Positions 24,916 to 32,866 of a stretch of 64,000 nt of DNA are shown in pieces (the stretch's first letter is position 1; each line of letters starts with the position of its first letter). The DNA is from Sphingopyxis panaciterrulae. Lineage in GTDB: Bacteria > Pseudomonadota > Alphaproteobacteria > Sphingomonadales > Sphingomonadaceae. The translations under genes and the position numbers were made by a program. The stretch lies in NCBI RefSeq assembly GCF_014199295.1, contig NZ_JACIJH010000004.1:62001-126000 (forward strand), in the 5' to 3' direction. The notes beneath the pieces were generated by a model. That model was not told the DNA's origin and did no database searches. It worked only from the letters and a program-made list of their open reading frames with translations.

Positions 24916-26616
24916 ATGGGTTGGGATGTCGATCGCCGCACATTCGTCGGGGGCATGGGGGCGCTCGCCGCCGCCGGGATCGCGGGGCCGGCGGTCGCCC
25001 GCAACGGCAAGCCCTATAATGTGCTGATGATCGTCACCGATCAGGAACAGAGCATCGCCAGCTACCCCGAAGGGCTGCTCGAAAAACTGCCCGCGCATCG
25101 CGAGATGCTCGAACGCGGCCTGCTGGTCGACAATTATCACATCCACACCACGCCCTGTACCCCGTCGCGCTCGACGATCTTCCAGGGCCATCACACCCAG
25201 CAGACGGGGCTGTTCCTCAACAGCGACAACGCCCCCTACCCCGTCGCGGCCGAGGATATGCCGACGCTCGGCCACATGATGCAGGCCGCGGGCTATTACA
25301 CCTCCTACAAGGGCAAGTGGCATCTCAGCCGCATCAACTACGAACGCAACTGGACGCGCATTCCCGGCGGCATCTATCCGACGACCGAGAATGCGATGGA
25401 GAAATACGGCTTCCACGATTACGGCTTCGACGGCGAGGAAGTCGGGCTGACGTGGGACGGCTACAAATCCGACATAGCCGTCGCGGGCGATGCGGCGCGC
25501 GCGATTTTCGACTATGCGCGGCGCGACAAGGCGGGTGGCAAGCCCTGGTTCCAGGTCGTCGGGCTCGTCAATCCGCACGACATCATGTTCTATGACGCGA
25601 CGGGCAAGCAGGCCGAAAGCCGCCCCGATCCCAACGCCCTCGGCCCGCTGCGCCGCGAGCCCGGCGACCCGCTCTACGAGGTCGACAACAAGTTCGACCT
25701 GCCGGCAAGCTTCTACAAGGACGACCTCAGCACCAAGCCCGAGGCGCACCGTGCGATCGTCCGCCTCAACGATCTCTTCTACGGCATCATGCGCCACGAC
25801 GACGAGGAAAGCTGGCACCGCTTCATCAACTATTATTACAACTGCCTGCGCGACGTCGACCGGCGGCTCGGGCAGTTGCTGTGGGCGCTCAAGGAAAGCG
25901 GACAGATCGACAACACGATCATCATCTACACCAGCGACCATGGCGAGCGCGCGGGCGCGCACGGCATGCGCCAGAAGGGCGCGACCATGTACCGCGAAGA
26001 GGTGAATATCCCGATGATCGTCGCGCACCCCGACTTTCCGGGCGGGCGCACGACCAAGGGGCTGATGGGCGCGATCGACCTCGCCCCGACGCTGATGACC
26101 CTCGCGGGCCTGTCCGGCGACGAGCAGGCGAGCCGCTTTCCCGGCCTCCCCGGCCTCGACGTCTCGGGTCTGCTGGCCTCGCCCACCGCGCCGACCGAGC
26201 GCGACCGCCAGGGGCATCTCTTCAACTATGCCGTCGTCCATTATTGGGAGCCGACGAAGGACCGGACCGCGACGCTGCCCTCGGGCGAGCCCGATTACAG
26301 CAAACGCTTCGACCTCTCGAAGCGCCGCCTGCACCGCGGCGTCCACGACGGGCGCTACAAGTTCGCACGCTATTTCGCGCCGGCGCATCACCATACGCCG
26401 ACCGACTGGAAAACGCTGACCGCGATGAACGACCTCGAACTCTACGACACCCACGCCGACCCGGGCGAGATGGTGAACCTCGCGCACGACCCCAAGCACA
26501 GGAACGATGTGCTGCGTCTCAACAAGATGGTGAACGCGCTGATCGCGCGCGAGGTGGGTGCCGACGATGGCCGCGAATATCCGGGCCCGACCGAAATGTA
26601 TAATCAGCCGGTTTAG
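24916..26616 (+). CDS. Type I (formylglycine) sulfatase
   Basis: A 566-residue sulfatase of the alkaline-phosphatase-like fold. The cysteine at residue 81 in C-T-P-S-R, followed by S-T-I-F-Q-G-H-H, is the signature converted to formylglycine in S1-type sulfatases. I-V-T-D-Q-E near residue 37 and Y-T-S-D-H-G-E near residue 338 supply metal ligands. The N-terminus D-R-R-T-F-V-G-G followed by an Ala/Gly-rich stretch looks like a Tat signal, fitting export of a folded metalloenzyme. Start at 24916 is preceded by GGGAG; an upstream GTG at 24886 lies next to the terminator T-run. It would remove sulfate from a substrate taken up through the adjoining receptor. The sulfatase-maturating enzyme is not in the window. 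Confidence 0.92.
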   Translation: MGWDVDRRTFVGGMGALAAAGIAGPAVARNGKPYNVLMIVTDQEQSIASYPEGLLEKLPAHREMLERGLLVDNYHIHTTPCTPSRSTIFQGHHTQQTGLFLNSDNAPYPVAAEDMPTLGHMMQAAGYYTSYKGKWHLSRINYERNWTRIPGGIYPTTENAMEKYGFHDYGFDGEEVGLTWDGYKSDIAVAGDAARAIFDYARRDKAGGKPWFQVVGLVNPHDIMFYDATGKQAESRPDPNALGPLRREPGDPLYEVDNKFDLPASFYKDDLSTKPEAHRAIVRLNDLFYGIMRHDDEESWHRFINYYYNCLRDVDRRLGQLLWALKESGQIDNTIIIYTSDHGERAGAHGMRQKGATMYREEVNIPMIVAHPDFPGGRTTKGLMGAIDLAPTLMTLAGLSGDEQASRFPGLPGLDVSGLLASPTAPTERDRQGHLFNYAVVHYWEPTKDRTATLPSGEPDYSKRFDLSKRRLHRGVHDGRYKFARYFAPAHHHTPTDWKTLTAMNDLELYDTHADPGEMVNLAHDPKHRNDVLRLNKMVNALIAREVGADDGREYPGPTEMYNQPV

Positions 26617-26642
26617 GAAGCCTGACCTTAAACTGATGCGCT

Positions 26643-26737
26643 CGTCATCGCGAGGAGCCGCAGGCGACGAAACAATCTCCAGCTATCGACCGGCCTCGCC
26701 GATAGCTGGAGATTGCTTCGCTCCGCTCGCAATGACG
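26643..26737. repeat. Intergenic inverted repeat, CGTCAT-GCGAGG family
   Basis: Outer ends CGTCATCGCGAGG and CGCAATGACG pair, inner arms AATCTCCAGCTATCG and CGATAGCTGGAGATT pair. It lies between the convergent sulfatase and methyltransferase genes. A second copy with the same ends and the same AATCTCCAGC arms is at 46595-46687. Confidence 0.85.
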
Positions 26738-26760
26738 ATTCCAGTCAATGTCACGCCGCC

Positions 26761-27651
26761 CTAGCGGCTCCAGCGCGCGAAGATCGCGGTCGGCAGCAGC
26801 AACCCCCGCGCTTCCTCGCGCACCGCGAGTTCGCCGCATTCGACCGTGCCGGGCAGGTCGGCGAAACTCTGTGCAAGCAACTCCCCGATCGCCAGCGCCG
26901 ACATGCGTACGGCATAGACGGTCAGGAATAGCGCGCGGCTGTCCCCGTCGAGCAACTGCCGGCAGTCGGCGAGCAGCGGCGCCAGCCCCTCCTCGATCTG
27001 CCAGCGTTCGCCCCCCGGACCGCGCCCGAACTTCGGCGGGTCGAGCAGGATCGCATCATAGCGCCGCCCGCGCCGCACTTCGCGCGCGGTGAATTTCCCC
27101 GCATCGTCGACGATCCAGCGGATCGGCTTTTCTGCCATCCCCGCCAGCGCGGCATTGTCGCGCGCCTGCGCGACCGATTTCTTCGACGCATCGACATGGG
27201 TGACCGCAGCCCCCGTCGCGGCGAGCGCCTGGCTGCCGACCCCGGTATAGCCGAACAGGTTGAGGAAGGCCGGATCAGCCTTGTCGGCAACCCGCTCGCG
27301 CAGCCAGTCCCACACCGGCGCCATGTCGGGAAAGAAGCCGAGATGCCGGAACGGCGTGCAACTCGCGGTGAAGCGCGTCTCGCGCCAGCCGAGCGGCCAG
27401 CCCTCGGCGGGAACGGCCTTCTGGAAATACCAGCGGCCGCCACCATCCTCGTCCGACGCAGGGATGAACTCGCCGTCAGCCTCCTCCCACGCGCTCGCGG
27501 GCAGCGCGGGCGCCCACATCGCCTGCGGCTCGGGCCGGATGAAGCGATAGCGGCCATAGCGTTCGAGCTTGCGCCCGCCGCCGCTGTCGACCAGCCCATA
27601 ATCCTCCCAGCCCTCGCCGATCAGTGTCCGGATGGGCAGCAGGTCAGCCAC
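26761..27651 (-). CDS. Class I SAM-dependent methyltransferase (RlmI/RlmK-like)
   Basis: A 296-residue methyltransferase resembling the 23S rRNA cytosine/guanine methyltransferase group (COG1092 type). The SAM site N-L-F-G-Y-T-G-V-G lies near residue 130 and the catalytic loop D-P-P-K-F-G-R-G near residue 207. The usual N-terminal PUA domain of RlmI is missing, and a short domain of about 110 residues stands in its place. Its start overlaps the thrC stop by eight bases, so it is the last gene of the thrC transcript. It probably acts on rRNA in the cytoplasm; the exact site cannot be told. Confidence 0.85.
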   Translation of the reverse strand: MADLLPIRTLIGEGWEDYGLVDSGGGRKLERYGRYRFIRPEPQAMWAPALPASAWEEADGEFIPASDEDGGGRWYFQKAVPAEGWPLGWRETRFTASCTPFRHLGFFPDMAPVWDWLRERVADKADPAFLNLFGYTGVGSQALAATGAAVTHVDASKKSVAQARDNAALAGMAEKPIRWIVDDAGKFTAREVRRGRRYDAILLDPPKFGRGPGGERWQIEEGLAPLLADCRQLLDGDSRALFLTVYAVRMSALAIGELLAQSFADLPGTVECGELAVREEARGLLLPTAIFARWSR

Positions 27652-29041
27652 GGGCCGTTTCGGCGAGGATATGGGCCTTCACCGCGTCATAATCGCCGGG
27701 GAGCTTTTCATAGCGCTCCTCGCGATCGAACAGATTGCCGAGCCGCGGCGGCAGCGGCGGCCGCACCCCGGTCGCGCGCTCGACCGCGTCGCGGAACTTC
27801 GCGGGATGCGCAGTCGCCAGCGTGACCACCGGCACCGCGGGGTCGATATCGAGACCGCGCGCGGCGGCCAGCCCGACGGCGCTGTGCGGGTCGATGATCT
27901 GCCCGCCATGCTCCTGCGCCCAGCGCAACGCGAGCGCCATCGCGTCGCCGTCGATCCTCGCGCTCGAGAACAGCCCGCTCGCGCCGCTCCGCATGTCAGC
28001 GGGGATCGTCATCGCGCGCTTCGCATCGAACTCGCCCATCATCGCGGCGATCGCGCCGCCGTCGCGGCCCGAAAGGTCGAAGAGCAGCCGCTCGAAATTG
28101 CTGCTGACCTGGATGTCCATGCTCGGCGTCGCGGTCGGCGTCACGCTGTCCGCGCTATAGTCGCCGCTGGTCAGCGCGCGGTGGAGGATATCGTTGACGT
28201 TGGTCGCGACGACAAGCTTTGCAACCGGCAGCCCCATCTGCGCCGCGACATAGCCCGCGAAGACATCACCGAAATTGCCCGTCGGCACGCTGAACGCGAT
28301 CTCGCGCCCGGGTGCGCCGAGCCGAACGGCGGCGTAGAAATAATAGACGACCTGCGCCATCAGCCGCGCCCAGTTGATGCTGTTCACCGCCGACAGCGTC
28401 AGCGCGCCGCGCGCCTCCGCGTCGCCGAACAACCGCTTCACCATCGCCTGCGCGTCGTCGAAGCTGCCGTCGATCGCGATATTGTGGACGTTGGGCGCCA
28501 GCACCGTCGTCATCTGGCGCCGCTGCACGTCGCTGACCCGACCCTCGGGATGGAGCATGAAGATGCGGATATGCTCGCGCCCCGCCACCGCCTCGATCGC
28601 CGCCGAGCCGGTATCGCCCGATGTCGCGCCGACGATCGTGATGTCGGTCCCGCCGCCCGCGAGGAAGGTCTCGAAAAGCTGGCCGAGCAATTGCAGCGCG
28701 ACGTCCTTGAACGCCAGCGTCGGCCCGTGGAACAGCTCGAGCAGCCAGTGGCGATGGTCGAGTTGGACGAGCGGCGTCACCGCGTCGTGCCCGAAGCGGC
28801 CATAGGCGGCGCGGCACAGCGCGCGCAGCTCGTCTTCGGACAGCGATCCGGCAACGAGAGGCGCCATGACCCGCACCGCCGTCTCGACATAGTCGAGCCC
28901 CGCGAGCGCGCGGATTTCCTCCTCGCTCAGTCGCGGCCACTGGGCCGGCACATAGAGGCCGCCGTCGCTCGCCAGCCCGGCGAGCGTCGCGGCACGAAAA
29001 TCGAGGGTCGGCGCAGAGCCGCGCGTGCTGATATAATCCAT
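27644..29041 (-). CDS. thrC: Threonine synthase
   Basis: A 465-residue PLP enzyme making L-threonine from O-phosphohomoserine. It begins M-D-Y-I-S-T-R-G, the normal start of this family, and the PLP lysine lies in H-G-P-T-L-A-F-K-D-V-A near residue 110. G-A-T-S-G-D-T-G-S-A-A is the phosphate-binding loop. The start at 29041 is preferred to a longer frame reaching 29203, which only covers the SURF1 gene. It lies 13 bases after SURF1 and overlaps the methyltransferase downstream, so it is the tail of the oxidase-assembly transcript, an order common in sphingomonads. Confidence 0.96.
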   Translation of the reverse strand: MDYISTRGSAPTLDFRAATLAGLASDGGLYVPAQWPRLSEEEIRALAGLDYVETAVRVMAPLVAGSLSEDELRALCRAAYGRFGHDAVTPLVQLDHRHWLLELFHGPTLAFKDVALQLLGQLFETFLAGGGTDITIVGATSGDTGSAAIEAVAGREHIRIFMLHPEGRVSDVQRRQMTTVLAPNVHNIAIDGSFDDAQAMVKRLFGDAEARGALTLSAVNSINWARLMAQVVYYFYAAVRLGAPGREIAFSVPTGNFGDVFAGYVAAQMGLPVAKLVVATNVNDILHRALTSGDYSADSVTPTATPSMDIQVSSNFERLLFDLSGRDGGAIAAMMGEFDAKRAMTIPADMRSGASGLFSSARIDGDAMALALRWAQEHGGQIIDPHSAVGLAAARGLDIDPAVPVVTLATAHPAKFRDAVERATGVRPPLPPRLGNLFDREERYEKLPGDYDAVKAHILAETARG

Positions 29042-29054
29042 GGCGGCCCAGCGC

Positions 29055-29693
29055 TTAGAGCCTGCGACGACGAAGCGCCAGCATATAGATGACCGCCGCC
29101 GCGGCGGCGAAAAGGAACCATTGCACCGCATAGGCGAGGTGGTTGTTCGGCACGTCGGCACCGTTCGGAACCGCGCTGGCGCGCAACCCCGCGACCGGCG
29201 CATCGGCGACCAGCATCGCGCGCGCCGGCACTGCGCGGCCGGTCAGCCGCGCGATCAGGCTCGGCTGCTCGGGGCCGGGCACGATCGTTCCCTGCACCGT
29301 CCCGCCCTTCCATGCAGGCGGCGTGAAATCCTCGGCGATGCCGACGTCGACCAGCACCCCCGGCCCTTCGGCGCCGGTGCGGCAGTCGGCGACCATACGG
29401 ATGCCGCTCTTGCCCTCGCGGTCGGTGCCGCTGCGCGGGTCCCAGCGCACGGGCTCGAGACACGTCACGCTGCTCTTGCGATAGAGCATCGCGTCGGGAA
29501 CCGGCGGCAGCGCCGGATAGGCGACCGTCGCCGACATCGCGCGATTGCGTTCGTAAAGCGCGATCAGCGCCTCCTTCTCGCCCTTGCGCTGCAACTGCCA
29601 GACACCGAGCGCGATCATGGTCAGGATCGCGGCGGCGACGAGCAGGGTCGGGATCAGCGGCCAGCGGCGCGCCGGGGCGGCTGGGTCAATCAT
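29055..29693 (-). CDS. SURF1 family cytochrome oxidase assembly protein
   Basis: A 212-residue membrane protein of the SURF1/Shy1 family, which helps insert heme a into subunit I of the aa3 oxidase. It has an N-terminal transmembrane helix near residues 13-33 followed by G-V-W-Q-L-Q-R-K-G-E-K, a periplasmic domain with C-L-E-P-V-R-W-D-P-R, and a C-terminal helix after N-H-L-A-Y-A-V-Q-W-F, which is the family signature. Its start overlaps the DUF983 stop by eight bases. Position within the cta gene cluster supports the assignment. Confidence 0.93.
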   Translation of the reverse strand: MIDPAAPARRWPLIPTLLVAAAILTMIALGVWQLQRKGEKEALIALYERNRAMSATVAYPALPPVPDAMLYRKSSVTCLEPVRWDPRSGTDREGKSGIRMVADCRTGAEGPGVLVDVGIAEDFTPPAWKGGTVQGTIVPGPEQPSLIARLTGRAVPARAMLVADAPVAGLRASAVPNGADVPNNHLAYAVQWFLFAAAAAVIYMLALRRRRL

Positions 29694-30126
29694 GCGGCTT
29701 GTCCTCTACCCGCCCCTCGGCCGCCTGACGCTGATGCTCGCTTGCGAGCAGCGCCGCCTTGGCGACGCGCAGGCCCCCGACCACCGCGAGCGCGGTTACG
29801 GGCACCCACAACACGACATGGACCCACAGCGGCGGCTCGAACGCGAAATCGACCGCCAGCGCGACGGCGATCAGCAGAGCGCCGATGATCAGGGTCAGAA
29901 AGGCCGCGGGACCGTCACCGACATTATAGCGCCCGAAATCGAGTCCGCAGGCGCGGCAGCGCGGCGCGAAGGTCGCGGCGCCCGTGAACAGCGTCCGCGC
30001 GCCGCACTCGGGGCAGAGACCGAAAAGGGCAGCGCGCCCGACCGGCGGCTGCCCTTTCTGGCTTGGGGTCTCGTCCGGCACCTGGTTAGTGCGCAGCGAC
30101 CGGCGCGCCCCAGCCGCCCCAGACAT
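29686..30126 (-). CDS. DUF983 zinc-ribbon membrane protein
   Basis: A protein of up to 146 residues. A zinc ribbon (C-P-E-C-G ... C-R-A-C-G) near residues 38-63 is followed by two hydrophobic helices. DUF983 proteins are regular members of alphaproteobacterial cytochrome oxidase clusters between ctaE and SURF1; their role is not settled but is taken to be oxidase assembly. The ATG at 30126 overlaps ctaE by 41 bases. A GTG at 30081, four bases after the ctaE stop, is an equally good start and would give 131 residues. Neither has a clear ribosome site. Confidence 0.85.
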   Translation of the reverse strand: MSGAAGARRSLRTNQVPDETPSQKGQPPVGRAALFGLCPECGARTLFTGAATFAPRCRACGLDFGRYNVGDGPAAFLTLIIGALLIAVALAVDFAFEPPLWVHVVLWVPVTALAVVGGLRVAKAALLASEHQRQAAEGRVEDKPHD

Positions 30127-30961
30127 AGACGATGATGAAGAGGAACAGCCACACGACGTCGACGAAGTGCCAGTACCAGGCCGCCGCCTCGAAGCCGAAA
30201 TGCTGCTGCGGCGTGAAATGGCCCTTGTAGGTGCGCACCAGGCAGACGATCAGGAAGATCGTGCCGACGAGCACATGGAAGCCGTGGAAGCCGGTCGCCA
30301 TGAAGAAGGCCGACGTATAGTTGATCGTGCCGAAGGGGAACGGCGCTTCGGCATATTCATAGGCCTGGATCATCGAGAAGACCGCGCCCAGGATGACCGT
30401 CGCCCACAGACCCTTCTTCAGGCCTTCGCGGTCGCCGTGGATCAGCGAATGATGCGCCCAGGTGATCGTCGTGCCCGAGCAGAGCAGGATCAGCGTGTTG
30501 AGCAGCGGCAGCGAAAAGGCGTCGATGACGTGGATGCCCTTGGGCGGCCACATGGTGATCGCCGCCGCGCCGTCCTGTCCGAACAGCGAATTGACCGCGC
30601 CGTCGACGATCTCGACCGGCACCGGGAACAGCGCGAAATCGAACCAGGCCCAGAACCAACCAACGAAGAACATCACTTCCGACGCGATGAACAGGATCAT
30701 GCCGTACCGCAGGTGGAGTTGCACCACCGGCGTATGGTCGCCGGCGTGCGCTTCGTTGATGACGTCCGACCACCATTGGAAGAAGGTCGCGATGACCCCG
30801 GCAACGCCCAGACCGAAAACCCATTTGCCGGTGGCGCCGAAATAGTCGTCGTGCATCCACATCACGGCGCCGAAGAACATGACGAGCGCGGCGATCGAGC
30901 CGATCATCGGCCAGACGCTGGGGTTTACGAGGTGATAGTCGTGATGTTTGGCACCAGCCAT
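30086..30961 (-). CDS. ctaE: Cytochrome c oxidase subunit III
   Basis: A 291-residue inner-membrane protein with seven helices, subunit III of the aa3 cytochrome c oxidase. Family marks are H-H-D-Y-H-L-V-N-P-S-V-W-P near the start, G-F-H-G-F-H-V-L-V-G-T-I-F-L near residue 220 and Y-W-H-F-V-D-V-V-W-L-F-L-F near residue 265. Subunit III stabilises proton uptake and catalytic turnover of the oxidase. It follows ctaG after 76 bases and overlaps the DUF983 gene. Confidence 0.96.
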   Translation of the reverse strand: MAGAKHHDYHLVNPSVWPMIGSIAALVMFFGAVMWMHDDYFGATGKWVFGLGVAGVIATFFQWWSDVINEAHAGDHTPVVQLHLRYGMILFIASEVMFFVGWFWAWFDFALFPVPVEIVDGAVNSLFGQDGAAAITMWPPKGIHVIDAFSLPLLNTLILLCSGTTITWAHHSLIHGDREGLKKGLWATVILGAVFSMIQAYEYAEAPFPFGTINYTSAFFMATGFHGFHVLVGTIFLIVCLVRTYKGHFTPQQHFGFEAAAWYWHFVDVVWLFLFIIVYVWGGWGAPVAAH

Positions 30962-31037
30962 GTCTGTTTCCCATGTTATGCCCCAGCGCCGCGATTCCCC
31001 ATCGCCCGCCGGTCTTGAAAGACTCTCGATCGCGGCC

Positions 31038-31604
31038 TTAGCTCGCCTTTTTCCCTTCGTCCACAGGGTAGAAGGTATAGCTCAGCGTGATTTCCTGAAT
31101 GTCGCGCGCATCGACATCGTCCTTGATCTTGGGGTCGACGAAGAAGAGCACCGGCATCCGGACCTGCTCGCCCGGCTGCAGCGTCTGCTGGGTGAAGCAG
31201 AAGCACTGGATCTTGGTGAAATATTTGCCCGCCTGCAACGGCGTGACGTTGAAGGTCGCGGTGCCGGTGACCGGCTGCGACGATTCGTTCCTGGCGATGA
31301 AGATCGCCATGTCGCGCGCGCCGATGCTCACCGTGTCGCGCGGATGCTCGGGATAGAATTTCCACGGCAGCTTGGGCGACACGTTGGAATCGAAGCGTAC
31401 CGAGACCGTGTCGCTCAGCACCTTCGGCTCGGCCGCCGCAGCGACCGGATCGTAGCGCTGCGTCGTGCCGTTGAAGCCGGTGACCTTGCAGAACAGATTA
31501 TAGAGGGGCACCGCCGCGAAGCCGAGCCCGACCATCGCGGCGGCAGCCAGCCCGGCGATGATCCCGGTGCGGCTGTTCTTCCTGCGTGTCGTCTCGCTCG
31601 TCAT
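31038..31604 (-). CDS. ctaG: Cytochrome c oxidase assembly protein CtaG (Cox11)
   Basis: A 188-residue Cox11-type copper chaperone that supplies CuB to subunit I. One transmembrane helix near residues 14-32 is followed by V-P-L-Y-N-L-F-C and a periplasmic beta domain with the copper motif Q-C-F-C-F-T-Q-Q near residue 125. The start overlaps the stop of the small CoxF-like gene (ATGA). Length is normal for the family. Confidence 0.95.
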   Translation of the reverse strand: MTSETTRRKNSRTGIIAGLAAAAMVGLGFAAVPLYNLFCKVTGFNGTTQRYDPVAAAAEPKVLSDTVSVRFDSNVSPKLPWKFYPEHPRDTVSIGARDMAIFIARNESSQPVTGTATFNVTPLQAGKYFTKIQCFCFTQQTLQPGEQVRMPVLFFVDPKIKDDVDARDIQEITLSYTFYPVDEGKKAS

Positions 31605-31750
31605 TTCGGCCCCATCATCCGCGCTATGGTAATGAAGAAGAAGAGAAAGGCCAGCCCGCCGAGAATCCAGCCCATCAGGTTGGCGCGACTGCGCTGGCGG
31701 CGGCGATATTCGGCCTCGTCGAACGGTTCGGGGGGTGTTTCGTCGGTCAT
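31601..31750 (-). CDS. Small membrane protein of the oxidase cluster (CoxF-like)
   Basis: A 49-residue protein with an acidic N-terminus ([11 protein letters not shown]), a basic R-R-R-Q-R-S-R-A-N segment and one transmembrane helix near residues 26-45. It lies between ctaB and ctaG with ATGA overlaps on both sides, which strongly supports translation. A small single-helix protein at this position is usual in Alphaproteobacteria and is often called CoxF. A longer frame reaching 31918 only shadows ctaB. Confidence 0.82.
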   Translation of the reverse strand: MTDETPPEPFDEAEYRRRQRSRANLMGWILGGLAFLFFFITIARMMGPK

Positions 31751-32658
31751 GCGATCAGCCAATGGTCGGCGACCACCGCGCCGAACAGGAGGAAGAGATA
31801 GGCGACAGAGAAAGCGAATAATCGCTTCTCGGGCTGCATCCGGTCGCCCTCGCCCGTCCGCCGCAGTCCGACCTGGACCGACAGCGCAACGAAGACCGCC
31901 GACAGCGCCGCCGCGCACCAGCCATAGAGCGCGCCGGTATAGCCGAGCGGCCAGGGTGCGATCGCGGCCACGGCCATGATGAGCGCATAGAAGAGAATCT
32001 GGCGCCGCGTCGACGGCTCACCCGCCACGACCGGCATCATCGGGATGCCAGCGGCGGCATAGTCCGATCGCACGAAAAGGGCGAGCGCCCAGAAATGCGG
32101 CGGCGTCCACAGGAAGATCAGCAGGAACAGCAGCACCGGCAGCGGCGCCACGCTCCCCGTCGCGGCGACCCAGCCGATCAGCGGCGGAAAGGCGCCCGCC
32201 GCGCCGCCGATCACGATATTCTGCGGCGTCCGGGGCTTGAGCCATATCGTATAGACGAGGACATAGAAGAGGATCGACACGGTCAGCAACGCCGCCGCCT
32301 GCCAATTGGCCGCGAACAGCATCAGAAAGACCGAGAAGGCGGCGAGCCCGACGCCGAAATGCAGCGCCGTCTGCGGATCGAGCCGCCCCGCGGGAAGCGG
32401 ACGCCCGGCGGTCCGCTTCATCTTCGCGTCGAGTCCCGCCTCATACCATTGGTTGAGCGCCCCCGACGCCCCCGCGCCAAGCGCGATCGCCAGGATCGAG
32501 GAGAAGCCGAGCACCGGATGGACATGCCCCGGCGCCGCGAGCAGCCCGCACAGCGCCGTGAACACGACGAGCGACATCACGCGCGGCTTGGTCAGCGCGA
32601 ACAGGTCGCGCCAGTCGGCGGGAAGTCTCATTTCGCCGTTGGTCAGGCTCTGGGTCAT
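31747..32658 (-). CDS. ctaB: Protoheme IX farnesyltransferase (heme O synthase)
   Basis: A 303-residue membrane prenyltransferase that adds a farnesyl group to heme b, the first step to heme a. It has about nine helices, and the two prenyl-diphosphate loops are visible as [12 protein letters not shown] near residue 75 and the later Y-T-I-W-L-K-R-like region ([12 protein letters not shown]) near residue 145. L-T-K-P-R-V opens the family domain. The ATG at 32658 is chosen; the frame stays open into the repeat upstream, but those residues encode the repeat and are unlikely to be used. A second possible start is M-R-L-P-A-D-W nine residues later. Confidence 0.94.
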   Translation of the reverse strand: MTQSLTNGEMRLPADWRDLFALTKPRVMSLVVFTALCGLLAAPGHVHPVLGFSSILAIALGAGASGALNQWYEAGLDAKMKRTAGRPLPAGRLDPQTALHFGVGLAAFSVFLMLFAANWQAAALLTVSILFYVLVYTIWLKPRTPQNIVIGGAAGAFPPLIGWVAATGSVAPLPVLLFLLIFLWTPPHFWALALFVRSDYAAAGIPMMPVVAGEPSTRRQILFYALIMAVAAIAPWPLGYTGALYGWCAAALSAVFVALSVQVGLRRTGEGDRMQPEKRLFAFSVAYLFLLFGAVVADHWLIA

Positions 32659-32699
32659 ATCGAACTTGGAACCATTGATCTGCGTCGACCGCAACATAT

Positions 32700-32790
32700 C
32701 CGTTCGTCCTGAGCTTGTCGAAGGACCGTTCTTCTCTTCAGGTGCCGTCAAAAGAAAGAACCGCCCTTCCGACAAGCTCAGGGCGAACGG
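32700..32790. repeat. Intergenic inverted repeat, CTGAGCTTGTCGAAG family, copy 1
   Basis: Two arms read towards each other: CCGTTCGTCCTGAGCTTGTC on the left, and CTTCCGACAAGCTCAGGGCG then AACGG on the right. It lies between ctaD and ctaB. Related copies are at 39741-39827 and 53448-53532. Confidence 0.88.
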
Positions 32791-32823
32791 CATATTTTAC
32801 ATGCGCATGATTTGCGCAGATCG

Positions 32824-32855
32824 AAAAATGCCCCCGGCCGAAATCCGGCCGGGGG
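32824..32855 (-). terminator. Rho-independent terminator after ctaD
   Basis: CCCCCGGCCG (32831-32840) pairs with CGGCCGGGGG (32846-32855); on the minus strand it is followed by CATTTTT. It lies 12 bases past the ctaD stop, before ctaB. Confidence 0.88.
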
Positions 32856-32866
32856 GCGAAATCGGG

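Noticed and set aside
32659-32793. In-frame N-terminal extension of ctaB
   Set aside because: Its residues are the translation of the intergenic repeat; heme O synthases start near 32658.
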